This document shows positions 12,837-21,165 of a DNA stretch of 64,000 nt, piece by piece. The translations under genes were made by a program, and so were the position numbers. Source of the DNA: Hypoxylon rubiginosum (Eukaryota > Ascomycota > Sordariomycetes > Xylariales > Hypoxylaceae); NCBI GenBank assembly GCA_902806565.1, contig CADCXA010000030.1, positions 248,001-312,000 of the forward strand, in the 5' to 3' direction. Numbering within the stretch: position 1 is the first letter of the stretch; each line of letters starts with the position of its first letter. The notes under the pieces were generated by a model. It was not told where the DNA came from and ran no database searches. It saw nothing but the letters and a program-made list of their open reading frames with translations.

Positions 12837-13367
12837 GTAGGCAGGCTATAGCTGAAGTACATGTTAGATTGCCTACTAGTGTCGTCTGCCGGTGACCTAA
12901 ATCTCGCGGGCCGGAAGTGCCGATCTCCCGGCTTGTCGGCTAGAAACAACACGGGCCAGGACATTACTGTCCGCTTGCTGAGTTTAAAGATATAGCTGAC
13001 CTGAAGCTGATGATCTGGAAATCACTTGGCATGACCTTATCTATAAACAGCTCCCTTCTAATCTCTTGGTCACCTCCTCCTCCTTCCTATTAGGCTATGT
13101 GCCATCTCGTCGCCCAGGCAGTATGTGTAGGTAATCTTTAAAGGTTCCTGTTAAGGACTGCCCTGCCTATCTTGCTGCAACGTCGCGTGGTGTATGTCTT
13201 TTGAAGTGCCTTTAGACGATTGCCCTGTCGATGCTGGGTAACCTCGCGGCTCGGATTTGAGCAGATTGGGAAGGAGGAATTTGGCGACGGCGAGTCTAAT
13301 GTAGGGCTCTGCCTTGGACAGCAACAACATGAGCGTGATGCAAGTCAAGTACTGGAGTCGGGATAAG

Positions 13368-13375
13368 TATAAAAG
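13368..13375 (+). promoter_or_regulatory. TATA box of the secreted protease gene
   Basis: TATAAAAG lies 124 nt upstream of the ATG at 13499, at typical spacing for a strongly expressed secreted-protein gene. Confidence 0.5.
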
Positions 13376-13498
13376 AGAACGCATGTTCTCGTCCTGTCTG
13401 GTAGTTTGTAGCAGCATCCTGGACTCATCTTGCCTACGATCTAGCTTCTACAACATCAAAGCCCCTTTCTCCCACGTGTTGTCTTCAGAACAATAGAC

Positions 13499-14638
13499 AT
13501 GGAGCTCATCAAGTTTCTCACCTTCCTGGCAGCCGTCCTGCCCGTTGCCTACGGTGCCCCCACCCAGGCTTCGTCCAACCTCCACCCCAAGATCCTAGCC
13601 GCCATGAAGCGCGACTTGGGCTTGGACGCCGAGCAGGCCACTGCTCGTGTCGCCAGGGACCTCTGGGCCAGCGACGTCATCGAGCAGCTGCGCACCACGG
13701 CGGGTAGCTCTTTCGCCGGTGCTTGGATCGCCGAGGACGGCACCACGCTCAACGTCGCCGTCACTGACCAAGCCTTGGCCGCCGAGGTGTCCGCCGCTGG
13801 CGCCACGCCGGCTATCGTCGCCAACAGCTTCTCCAAGCTTGAAGACGCTAAGCTCGCACTTGACAACTTGGACATTGAGCAGCCCAAGACCCTCGCCACG
13901 GACTCGGCCGAGACGGGCATCGCCGCGTACTACGTCGACGTTGCCGCCAACAAGCTCGTCATCGAGGCCCTCGCCGGCAGTGTCGCCCACGCCGAGGCCC
14001 TGGCCGCGCAGGTCGGTCTCGTCGCATCCGAGTTCGAGGTGAAGACCGTTGACGCGATGCCGACCACCTTGGCCACCGTCCTCGGCGGTGACGCCTACCT
14101 GATCAACCGAGCTTCCCGATGCTCCGTCGGCTTCTCCGTCACCACCGGCTTCGTCTCGGCTGGCCACTGCGGTACCGCAGGCAGCACTGCCACCACCAGC
14201 AGCGGTGCGTCGCTGGGATCCTTCTCGGCTTCCGTCTTCCCCGGCAGCGCCGACATGAGCTACATCCGCACCGTCAGCGGAACGACCCTCAGCGGCTACA
14301 TCGACGGATACGGCTCCGGCAACCTGCCCGTGTCGGGCAGCACCGCGTCCGCCACCGGCGCCAGCATCTGCCGCTCCGGCTCCACCACCGGTGTCCACTG
14401 CGGCACCGTCCGCTCCCTGGGCGCGACCGTCACCTACGCCGAAGGACGTGTCACCGGCCTCACCCAGACCAACGTGTGCGCCGAGCCCGGCGACTCGGGC
14501 GGGTCCTTCTACACCGGTGCCCAGGCCCAGGGTGTCACCTCGGGAGGCTCCGGCAACTGCGCCAGCGGCGGCATCACCTACTTCCAGCCCGTCAACGAGA
14601 TTCTGTCGAGCTACGGCCTCACCTTGGTCAGGGCTTAA
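13499..14638 (+). CDS. Secreted streptogrisin/alpha-lytic-type serine protease precursor (S1 family)
   Basis: A single intronless frame of 379 residues. Residues 1-19 form a signal peptide ending VAYG-AP. An alpha-lytic-type pro-region follows to about residue 197 and should act as folding chaperone and inhibitor. The mature domain begins near DAYLINRASRCSVGF. The catalytic triad is visible: His223 in SAGHCG, Asp252 in SADMSYI and Ser333 in GDSGGS. Cysteine pairs surround these sites as in streptogrisins. Proteases of this class are abundant in actinomycetes. The gene is much more GC-rich at third positions than its surroundings and has no intron, which fits horizontal acquisition (proposed for a related Metarhizium chymotrypsin). 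A 267-residue open frame on the opposite strand is a by-product of the codon bias. Confidence 0.93.
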   Translation: MELIKFLTFLAAVLPVAYGAPTQASSNLHPKILAAMKRDLGLDAEQATARVARDLWASDVIEQLRTTAGSSFAGAWIAEDGTTLNVAVTDQALAAEVSAAGATPAIVANSFSKLEDAKLALDNLDIEQPKTLATDSAETGIAAYYVDVAANKLVIEALAGSVAHAEALAAQVGLVASEFEVKTVDAMPTTLATVLGGDAYLINRASRCSVGFSVTTGFVSAGHCGTAGSTATTSSGASLGSFSASVFPGSADMSYIRTVSGTTLSGYIDGYGSGNLPVSGSTASATGASICRSGSTTGVHCGTVRSLGATVTYAEGRVTGLTQTNVCAEPGDSGGSFYTGAQAQGVTSGGSGNCASGGITYFQPVNEILSSYGLTLVRA

Positions 14639-15603
14639 ATTAGCTAGTTTGTCAGGACCATAGCCCTCGTCGCTTGGGTAGGGCTACGGATTTGTTGGTC
14701 AGTCACGAGATCCTCATGGCCCGAATAGGGGGGGCTAAGAGGCCTAGATAGGGGTTGCGGGCTTATTGGTATAAAGGAAGGGATGAGCTTGGGAGCTAGG
14801 CCTCTTGGCATATAGGTTCCTTTGTCCTGACCTCCTGTATATACGTGGGACTTGGTAGCCCCCTGGGTTCATAGCTCTTCGTGCAATTACATGTTTCCTT
14901 ATCGCATGGTTGGCTTCGTGACATCTTCCAACAATTCCAACTTTCCAAAATCTTACCACTTCCCTAACATTACGAGCAGTCTCTCACGCTTATTATCAAA
15001 TTACCTAGTGGCTTGGTCATGCAACTCTGCGGTCATATCATGTGACTGAAAGATCAAACCTGTGTGATCAGTATACAAGAAGGTGTTGCACTCACGTAGG
15101 AATCAAAGTGGTGCGAAAAGATGACGTAGAAAGCTTGGTTTCGTAATCTAGAGCTGAGTGCGAAGCCAAGCCAAAAGCTCTCCAGAGTACAGACCACGTG
15201 GGAGCCTGGATCTGGAACAGAAGGCGTAATGCCAGATTGAGAATATGATGCTGTCATAACGTCTCGGGTAGGTAGTTGCGTTTGAGCTAGCAAAGCGGAT
15301 TAAACGTTTGCTCTACCAACTCGTAGTGCCTCTAAATGACATGAGTATTCCCATACTAATAAAAAGGTAGTTGGCACCGACACTTGCCGTCGTTCTAGGC
15401 CCTTATAGCTGCGCTTGCACCATCGAACAACAAGCGGCACCTTACTTGCCCGTTTGCTTTTGTATTCCTAGCCTGCTTCCTCCTTACCACCTATTATTAT
15501 TTAAATTTCCCACTGCTCCCTGTCTCCTATCCAACGCAGACTTGAGAGTTCCCATTATCAATCAGAACACACTAAGTTCCTTTCATCAAGAATCTCACCA
15601 TAA
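14639..15603. other. Intergenic region upstream of the 2OG oxygenase
   Basis: About 960 bases with no convincing coding frame. The last 100 bases should hold the promoter and 5' leader of the oxygenase, but no in-frame ATG is present (see the gene entry). Confidence 0.5.
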
Positions 15604-15711
15604 ATAATTAAAATTGCTGACATTGCTGTACATCCCGGTGCCTCTGTCGCTATCAACGATTCGCCTGTCCATGTCAATGAGGCACAGGTATTGGCCTCCA
15701 ACGTTACTGAC

Positions 15712-16581
15712 ATGGCGGATCTTGCCTTTCTAGGCAACAACATCAAGGCACCCTTCAGCTCCATTCGCCAGCTATTCGACCACCTTCGAGCCAAGCCCGA
15801 TGTGGCGGATGCTCTCAATGCCACCTACACGTATCACGGTCTCTTCAAGACAGCTGCGTCCAAGAACGGCCTATCGGACCAGAAGTTCATTATTGAGATT
15901 TCACCCACCCGCTTGGGTTTGCGCCTCGCGGAGCTGGATTTGTTTTTGTACTCCCACGGCTTCACCGAAGTCCTCGAGTTCTTCACCGAGCTGACCTCTA
16001 AGAATCTCCACCACTTGCTGTCGATGCTAGGCGCAACTATTGGTGCCGACTTGTTCCCACTCCATCGTAGCAGCAACATCAACTTCCGGCTCTACGACTA
16101 TACGCCGGACACGGCGGCGCCGCAGAGCGAGATCGGCTGTGGCGTCCACCGCGACTACGGTACCTTCAGCATCGTCTTTCAGGACGAAACCTTGGGACTC
16201 GAGATCGAGAGCGCGTCTCGTCCCGGTGAGTGGCTGCCAGTGCCAGCTGACAGTGCCGTTATGCTTTGCGGCTGGTCCGCGTTCATCGTCAGCGGTGGGG
16301 AGCTGCGAGCCGTTCGGCACAGGGTCCGTCGCCAGCCTGGCGTGAGAAGACTCAGTGCAGTCTTATTCGTCGCGCCGGACTTGAACGTGGCCCTGAAACC
16401 CATCATTTCGGGCAAGAGCAATGTTCAGTTCTCGCCTGACGTATTGGAGGGCAAGGTGAACGTGGGCCGGCTCAAGGAGTTTAGGGATAAAAAATGGTGC
16501 TGGCGGGAGGGCAACGCCAAACCTGAGGATGGCGAGGACGTCTCCCAGGATGCGGACATTGAGCGATTGATTCTAGGTTAG
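15712..16581 (+). CDS. 2-oxoglutarate/Fe(II)-dependent oxygenase (IPNS-like fold), start uncertain
   Basis: From the first ATG at 15712 the product is 289 residues. The iron-binding facial triad is present: HRD (His146, Asp148) within GVHRDYGTFS and His203 in RAVRHRVR, followed by the arginines in GVRRLS that bind 2-oxoglutarate. NINFRLYDYTP before the triad is typical of the isopenicillin N synthase/gibberellin-oxidase branch. The frame stays open upstream to 15604 and reads like protein (IADIAVHPGASVAINDSPV), so the true N-terminus probably lies there. The codon at 15604 is ATA, preceded by an in-frame stop at 15601. Either the start codon has been lost or an upstream exon is missed. These enzymes hydroxylate or desaturate small molecules. 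A divergence-free neighbour downstream is a Zn2Cys6 regulator. Confidence 0.8.
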   Translation: MADLAFLGNNIKAPFSSIRQLFDHLRAKPDVADALNATYTYHGLFKTAASKNGLSDQKFIIEISPTRLGLRLAELDLFLYSHGFTEVLEFFTELTSKNLHHLLSMLGATIGADLFPLHRSSNINFRLYDYTPDTAAPQSEIGCGVHRDYGTFSIVFQDETLGLEIESASRPGEWLPVPADSAVMLCGWSAFIVSGGELRAVRHRVRRQPGVRRLSAVLFVAPDLNVALKPIISGKSNVQFSPDVLEGKVNVGRLKEFRDKKWCWREGNAKPEDGEDVSQDADIERLILG

Positions 16582-17372
16582 CTAAAACCTCGTCGGTGGT
16601 ACGGGAGGGAAATTGGAAGGTTGAATAGATTTAGGGGGCGGTAAAAGCACGCCAATATTTCTTTTCGCTAACTTAGACAAATTCTAATAATATGATTGCC
16701 TAGAGTTATGTCAATATGTTAGGCAGACTTAGCATCGAGTATTATCTCATGAGCATCATCTCATCCTCGGGTAACACGGCCCGGCGGTTTCCTGCTTTTC
16801 TATTTTGCTTACGCCGAGTCCGGTGGCATTGATAGACGTGACGCCCCCAGCCACCGTTAACGACGACAAGATGTCAGGCATTAGAAGCATAAGCCAAGGG
16901 CGGTCGGATAAGAGCAACCCGTGACCTTGGGCGACCAATCTGATTTCCCAGATAGGGGGGCGTAGGGTAGAAGATCTTGTTAGAGGCTTACCTTCTAGAA
17001 TAGGGCTAGGCTACCGATGCGGTTAACAAACACGTGGGAGACGGCGCTTCAAAGGTCTATATGATCGACATGAAATCCGCCGTTTCGGAATTTCTCGCGA
17101 CACTTAGAATCATAGGCCGTTTCTGCACCAATAAGGACCGAAAATTAGTTTCCACTAAGGGAAAGGCCTGTAAATCCTGTGCCACAATCCCGTTCAGCTT
17201 TCATGGGTGGCCGTGGCGCAGCCAATTGCTAATTTCCCCCCCTTGAGCACAGCCGCAATCAACGATCATGTCGATATAAAGACTGGACGGGCTTGATGAC
17301 GTGAACAGCTATGAAATCCTTACGCGCAGCGATCCTAGGGTAAACCTATTCTAACAACTTATTATCAGAATC
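16582..17372. other. Intergenic region between oxygenase and Zn2Cys6 regulator
   Basis: About 790 bases without a supported frame. A branch-site and acceptor-like string (CTAACAACTTATTATCAG) sits just before the regulator's ATG at 17373, so a 5' UTR intron is possible. Confidence 0.45.
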
Positions 17373-18659
17373 ATGCAGAAGCGAAGATCTCACAAGAAGT
17401 CACGCAACGGCTGCCAGAATTGCAAGAAGTGGCATACGAAATGCGACGAGCAGGGGCCGCCATGCAATAACTGTGCCCTTCGGAAGGCCAAGTGCGTCTA
17501 CAGCCGGCCCAATGACGGCAACGTTGGCGATAGGGGGTCACTCTCGATACGGACCAAGCGAGTAGAGGCGGCAGCATGCCGCATACATGTCGACCGGCCT
17601 CCGGGTGACATCGGAGCGTTATGTGGGGCCTACGGCGGCCCAAGTAGGTTGCTGGACCTCGAGCTGATGCACCAGTGGTCAACAAAAACGTTTGAGTGTT
17701 TCAAAGGCATACCGGAAGACGGCGAATACCTGCAGAATATCCTGCCGCGGTCCGCTCTTAAGTACGACTTCATGCTAAACTGCATCATGGCTATTTCTTC
17801 CCTGCACATAGCCAAGTCCGTCGAGGAGTCGCAGTCCGCCAAGTACCTGAACGCGGCGCTAGAATTCTACAACAGGGGGAGCAGCTCGTTTCGGACGAAT
17901 CTGGGGAGCATCAATGAGGAAAATTGCCTCCCCCTATACATGTTCTCGGCCATAGCGGTAACCGTCCATCTGTCAATTCCCCAGAGCTCCCCCAGCATAC
18001 TTAGCCATGCGACTGTGGCCTTCGACTTGCTCATCGGCTGCACCAGCATTGGAATGATGGCGATGCCGTGGCTCCTCGAGAGCCCCTTCCCGCTACGCAT
18101 CTTCTTATCCCGCATGGGCGCCTCGAAAGATCTAATAGACGCGGATGCCAAGGCCGCCTTCGCTAGGCTCAGGTTACTGAACGACAGGCGTTACAAAGCG
18201 ACGTCCCAGGTCAATTACGACCAAGAAGAGACACCCGGAGTCGTTATAATACGCGAGCACGAATTGTACGAGATGACTATCCAATTCCTAGAGCTATGCT
18301 ACGCAGAGGAAGCGAGGGGGGTGCTGAGCGGATTCTGCACAACGTTTCCGTCGATGGCGGGCAAGCCTTTCGTTTCGCTCTTCAGCCAGCGCGATCCTTT
18401 TACCCTGCTCATCGTTATGCACTGGGCCGTGCTGCTGAACGAGGTCAACGAGAAGTATTGGTATATGACCTCGTTCGGGTGGAAACTAGCGGTGGAGATT
18501 GCGGATCTGCTAAAGACATCTCACCCGGAGCTGGCGCTGGAATGGGAAGATGCCATATCGTGGCCCCTAAAGCGGATGGGCTTACCGGTGTCTCAGCCTC
18601 GACAATTATCATATAGCGAAGGTGGCAGTTGGGAATTGGTTAGGGGGACACTCACGTGA
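17373..18659 (+). CDS. Zn2Cys6 transcription factor
   Basis: An intronless frame of 428 residues. The fungal binuclear zinc cluster is at the N-terminus with six cysteines at 14, 17, 24, 31, 34 and 41 (C-x2-C-x6-C-x6-C-x2-C-x6-C), preceded by the basic stretch KRRSHKKSRNG. This spacing, and the basic lead-in, resemble the UPC2/sterol-regulator-like branch. The remaining 380 residues are helical with no clear motif and fit the fungal-specific regulatory region (Fungal_trans_2 type). Regulators of this kind often control the enzymes beside them; here the neighbours are a 2OG oxygenase and a secreted hydrolase. The target genes and inducer are unknown. Confidence 0.9.
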   Translation: MQKRRSHKKSRNGCQNCKKWHTKCDEQGPPCNNCALRKAKCVYSRPNDGNVGDRGSLSIRTKRVEAAACRIHVDRPPGDIGALCGAYGGPSRLLDLELMHQWSTKTFECFKGIPEDGEYLQNILPRSALKYDFMLNCIMAISSLHIAKSVEESQSAKYLNAALEFYNRGSSSFRTNLGSINEENCLPLYMFSAIAVTVHLSIPQSSPSILSHATVAFDLLIGCTSIGMMAMPWLLESPFPLRIFLSRMGASKDLIDADAKAAFARLRLLNDRRYKATSQVNYDQEETPGVVIIREHELYEMTIQFLELCYAEEARGVLSGFCTTFPSMAGKPFVSLFSQRDPFTLLIVMHWAVLLNEVNEKYWYMTSFGWKLAVEIADLLKTSHPELALEWEDAISWPLKRMGLPVSQPRQLSYSEGGSWELVRGTLT

Positions 18660-19064
18660 AGACGTTTACGAATCTTGATTGAACGATACATGACGGCAAA
18701 TTTATATATAATACCTAAATCGAAACTGCATTACGAATGCCTATAAAGATGACTTTAGAAAAGTACTGGTGGAAGCATTAATCATGCAACTCGTGTTATC
18801 GTACTCGTACTGCTATTCCCTTGGTACTTCAGAATGAGCCCCTTTCTTCGGGGTTCACCAAGTTATTCTAACCCCTTGGAAACCCCGCCATAATTAAGAA
18901 TCTACCTAGGAGGTAGGTATACTAATAAAGCATCAATACTACTAGAAGTTACATGTATCCCTTTAAATTTTGTTTCCTAAATTACTTAATCGAAGTGAAT
19001 ATACCTAGGTACCTAGGCACCTTGGATGTAGGTATATACCGTACAGCCGGTCTTTGAGGGGCTA
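18660..19064. other. Intergenic region between convergent genes
   Basis: About 400 bases between the 3' ends of the regulator and the hydrolase. It carries copies of the dispersed word (CCTAGGAGGTAGGTAT near 18905 and CTAGGTACCTAGGCAC near 19003). No gene is seen. Confidence 0.5.
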
Positions 19065-20381
19065 TTATACGACCGCTTCAAAAACCTCGGCGACCCAGTC
19101 CATAGTAGCCTGTGCGAGCTGCGGCTCAGCACCCAGCTGGCAATGCGCACCAGCGCCGAGCGCGGTCTTGAACTCGTAGAAATACGCCTTGCTACCCAAC
19201 AAGTCGACCACCTCCTGCTCCTGACCTCCGACCAGGTCGTCGTTTTGGCCTTTGCCAACGAAGACGGGGCAGGTGACGTTATTCAAAATGTCTGCGTCGA
19301 GCACGATCGCTCCCAGCCGTTTCAACCAATCGTAAGGGCTCTCCGTGTTGAAGCTCCACAGGCCCTGGTCGACAAACCATTTAGCCATCGTGGGTGCCTG
19401 TGGCGAAACTCTGAGTCCGTTCATGTAGGCATCGAAGGCCGTCCGGTTGCCATTCTCATACAACTGAATTTTGCTTGGAGGCAGCGCATCCATTATCACC
19501 TTCTGGAGATCGTACAAGCCGTCGATCGCCAGGACAGCCGCAAGTCGGTGTTCTCTAGATGCGGCGAGGGGGGCGAGGATTCCGCCGAATGAAAGACCCC
19601 CGAGCGCGACGCGCTTTATGTCCACTTCAGGTCGCGTTTCCAGGTAATCCATGACAGGCGTGACGACGTCCCACCAATTCGGGATGAAGCCGAGGGCTTG
19701 CTGGCGGCGGACGGTGGGCTGTCCCGGGCCTTCGTACGTGACGAAGTTCCAGCCGCGGTCGAGGACCTCGCGGCCGAGTGCGTGGTACGATTCCTCTTGG
19801 GGCGCGTCGTACCCGCTGCCTACCAAGATCGTCGGGACGGAGCCGTTGCCCTTGGCCGCCTTGGGCGACTTCCAGAAGATGACGGGGATGTCGAAGCCGG
19901 GCCCTTTGACCGTCACCCGCTCGCCCTTCACGTCCGTCAGGGGGATCGCCCGGTCGAAGTCGGCCAGCGCGATGTCCCACGTGTCGAAGAGCCGAGGGTC
20001 GGTCTGGTTGCTGGTGAGGAAGAAAACCGACGTCCGGTAGTAGGACGCGGCTCGGAAGTACGCCTCCCTAGCGGACACGGGGAACTTGGTCGCATTGATG
20101 GATATCGCGATGTCGTGCAGTGAGTCGCCTAGGAATTTGAACTCGTTGTAGTAGCTTTCATAGTTTCCGGGTTCGATCTTGGCAGCAGCGCGCATCACCT
20201 CACCCGTCGCCGTGCCGCCACCGTTGGCCTGGGAAAGTACTTCGAATAGCACGAAGGAGAAGTAGTCGTCGGTGCTGAGTGGGAGGAACCCGACGTCGGA
20301 TGTGCTATTGGTGCTATTGGACTGGCCCAGGGCAATACCGCTCTGGACCGCGAAAAATAATAGTGACTTGGGAAGTTGCAT
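19065..20381 (-). CDS. Secreted alpha/beta hydrolase
   Basis: An intronless frame of 438 residues with an N-terminal signal peptide (MQLPKSLLFFAVQSGIALGQ). An Asn/Ser-rich stretch with several N-glycosylation sites follows. The nucleophile elbow is GLSFGG with Ser264. The likely acid is Asp381 in GQNDDL and the likely base His413 in GAGAHCQLG. The long helical N-terminal part before the core domain and the VGSGYDAPQEE segment (possible oxyanion region) resemble the DUF1100/Ayg1 and pseudooxynicotine-hydrolase branch, which cleaves C-C or ester bonds in small molecules. A TATAA lies about 117 nt upstream on this strand (20498-20502). It converges on the Zn2Cys6 gene. The substrate is not predictable. 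Confidence 0.88.
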   Translation of the reverse strand: MQLPKSLLFFAVQSGIALGQSNSTNSTSDVGFLPLSTDDYFSFVLFEVLSQANGGGTATGEVMRAAAKIEPGNYESYYNEFKFLGDSLHDIAISINATKFPVSAREAYFRAASYYRTSVFFLTSNQTDPRLFDTWDIALADFDRAIPLTDVKGERVTVKGPGFDIPVIFWKSPKAAKGNGSVPTILVGSGYDAPQEESYHALGREVLDRGWNFVTYEGPGQPTVRRQQALGFIPNWWDVVTPVMDYLETRPEVDIKRVALGGLSFGGILAPLAASREHRLAAVLAIDGLYDLQKVIMDALPPSKIQLYENGNRTAFDAYMNGLRVSPQAPTMAKWFVDQGLWSFNTESPYDWLKRLGAIVLDADILNNVTCPVFVGKGQNDDLVGGQEQEVVDLLGSKAYFYEFKTALGAGAHCQLGAEPQLAQATMDWVAEVFEAVV

Positions 20382-21165
20382 GATGTGAATTCTTGGAACT
20401 CCGCACTGTCAATCCGGGCGTGATGACGATGTTCTCAGGCTACAGTCCAGTCTGGCCGAAGTCAAACACGATAGCAAGTAGGCTGCTGAAGGCATTCTTA
20501 TATCAATCTGTTCAATCATGGGAATATGATGATTGACGTATAAGTCAAAGGATCAAAATTAAATTTCAAAGCAGTTCTTCCGCGGGGGAGACGCAATACG
20601 CTTACATGGAGTGAGAGCGGCTGAGTCGGTCGACGTTCAGCTCGATGGCGCTCTCGGTTTCGGGTTTCGGGTTCGCTTTCGCACTCGCTAGGTACTTTTG
20701 ATCGACCTCTAACGTGATTACTTCGTAGAATACCTCTTAAATAAACGTATCGCAAACTCCACAGAAAGAATAGTAGATGAAATTCAAAGACATAAATACA
20801 CTTTACGAAATGAATATTATCTAAGAGCGTATCAGATGCCGATTTAATAATAGCCATCTTGAAACGTATGTACCTTACACCAATTTACCTAGCCGTTCAG
20901 CCGTTTCATACCAATACATACCTACCTACCTAACGTCCTACAGCGTGTACACGTGTACATGTGGCTTCCGAAGTAGTAGCTGAGCATGCATCGCATCGAA
21001 CTAATTCATCGGGCCTCTTGCCGGGCCTAACCTCCTTCGTTATTTTATTATGAGTTATGCCAGCCTTACTCGTTGATTGACCACTGCATCCTCAATTGAC
21101 TAGAATTCCACCTCACGATACCGTTTCTTTTTAATCAGAGCCGACTCGATTGTATTTGATTCAAG
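20382..21165. other. Divergent intergenic region between hydrolase and HET gene
   Basis: About 780 bases with promoters pointing both ways. Near 20910-20940 there is a cluster of the dispersed word (ACCTACCTACCTAAC). No coding frame with support. Confidence 0.5.

Larger units (their letters stand above)
11092..13367. other. 2.3-kb intergenic region with repeat traces
   Basis: No supported gene. It contains a GC-rich patch at about 11770-11960, two adjacent versions of a purine-rich unit (GGAAGGAGGGAA) at about 12090-12165, and a pair of diverged direct repeats listed separately. Short open frames here (for example 11731-12083) show no family motif and are likely chance. Confidence 0.5.

Noticed and set aside
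13595..14398. 267-residue open frame opposite the serine protease
   Set aside because: It is a mirror of the GC-rich codon bias of the protease gene; the product is a low-complexity Gly/Ala/Asp sequence with no motif.
15691..15711. TTG start for the 2OG oxygenase
   Set aside because: A non-ATG start is not needed to explain the frame; the real N-terminus seems to lie further upstream and the first ATG is at 15712.
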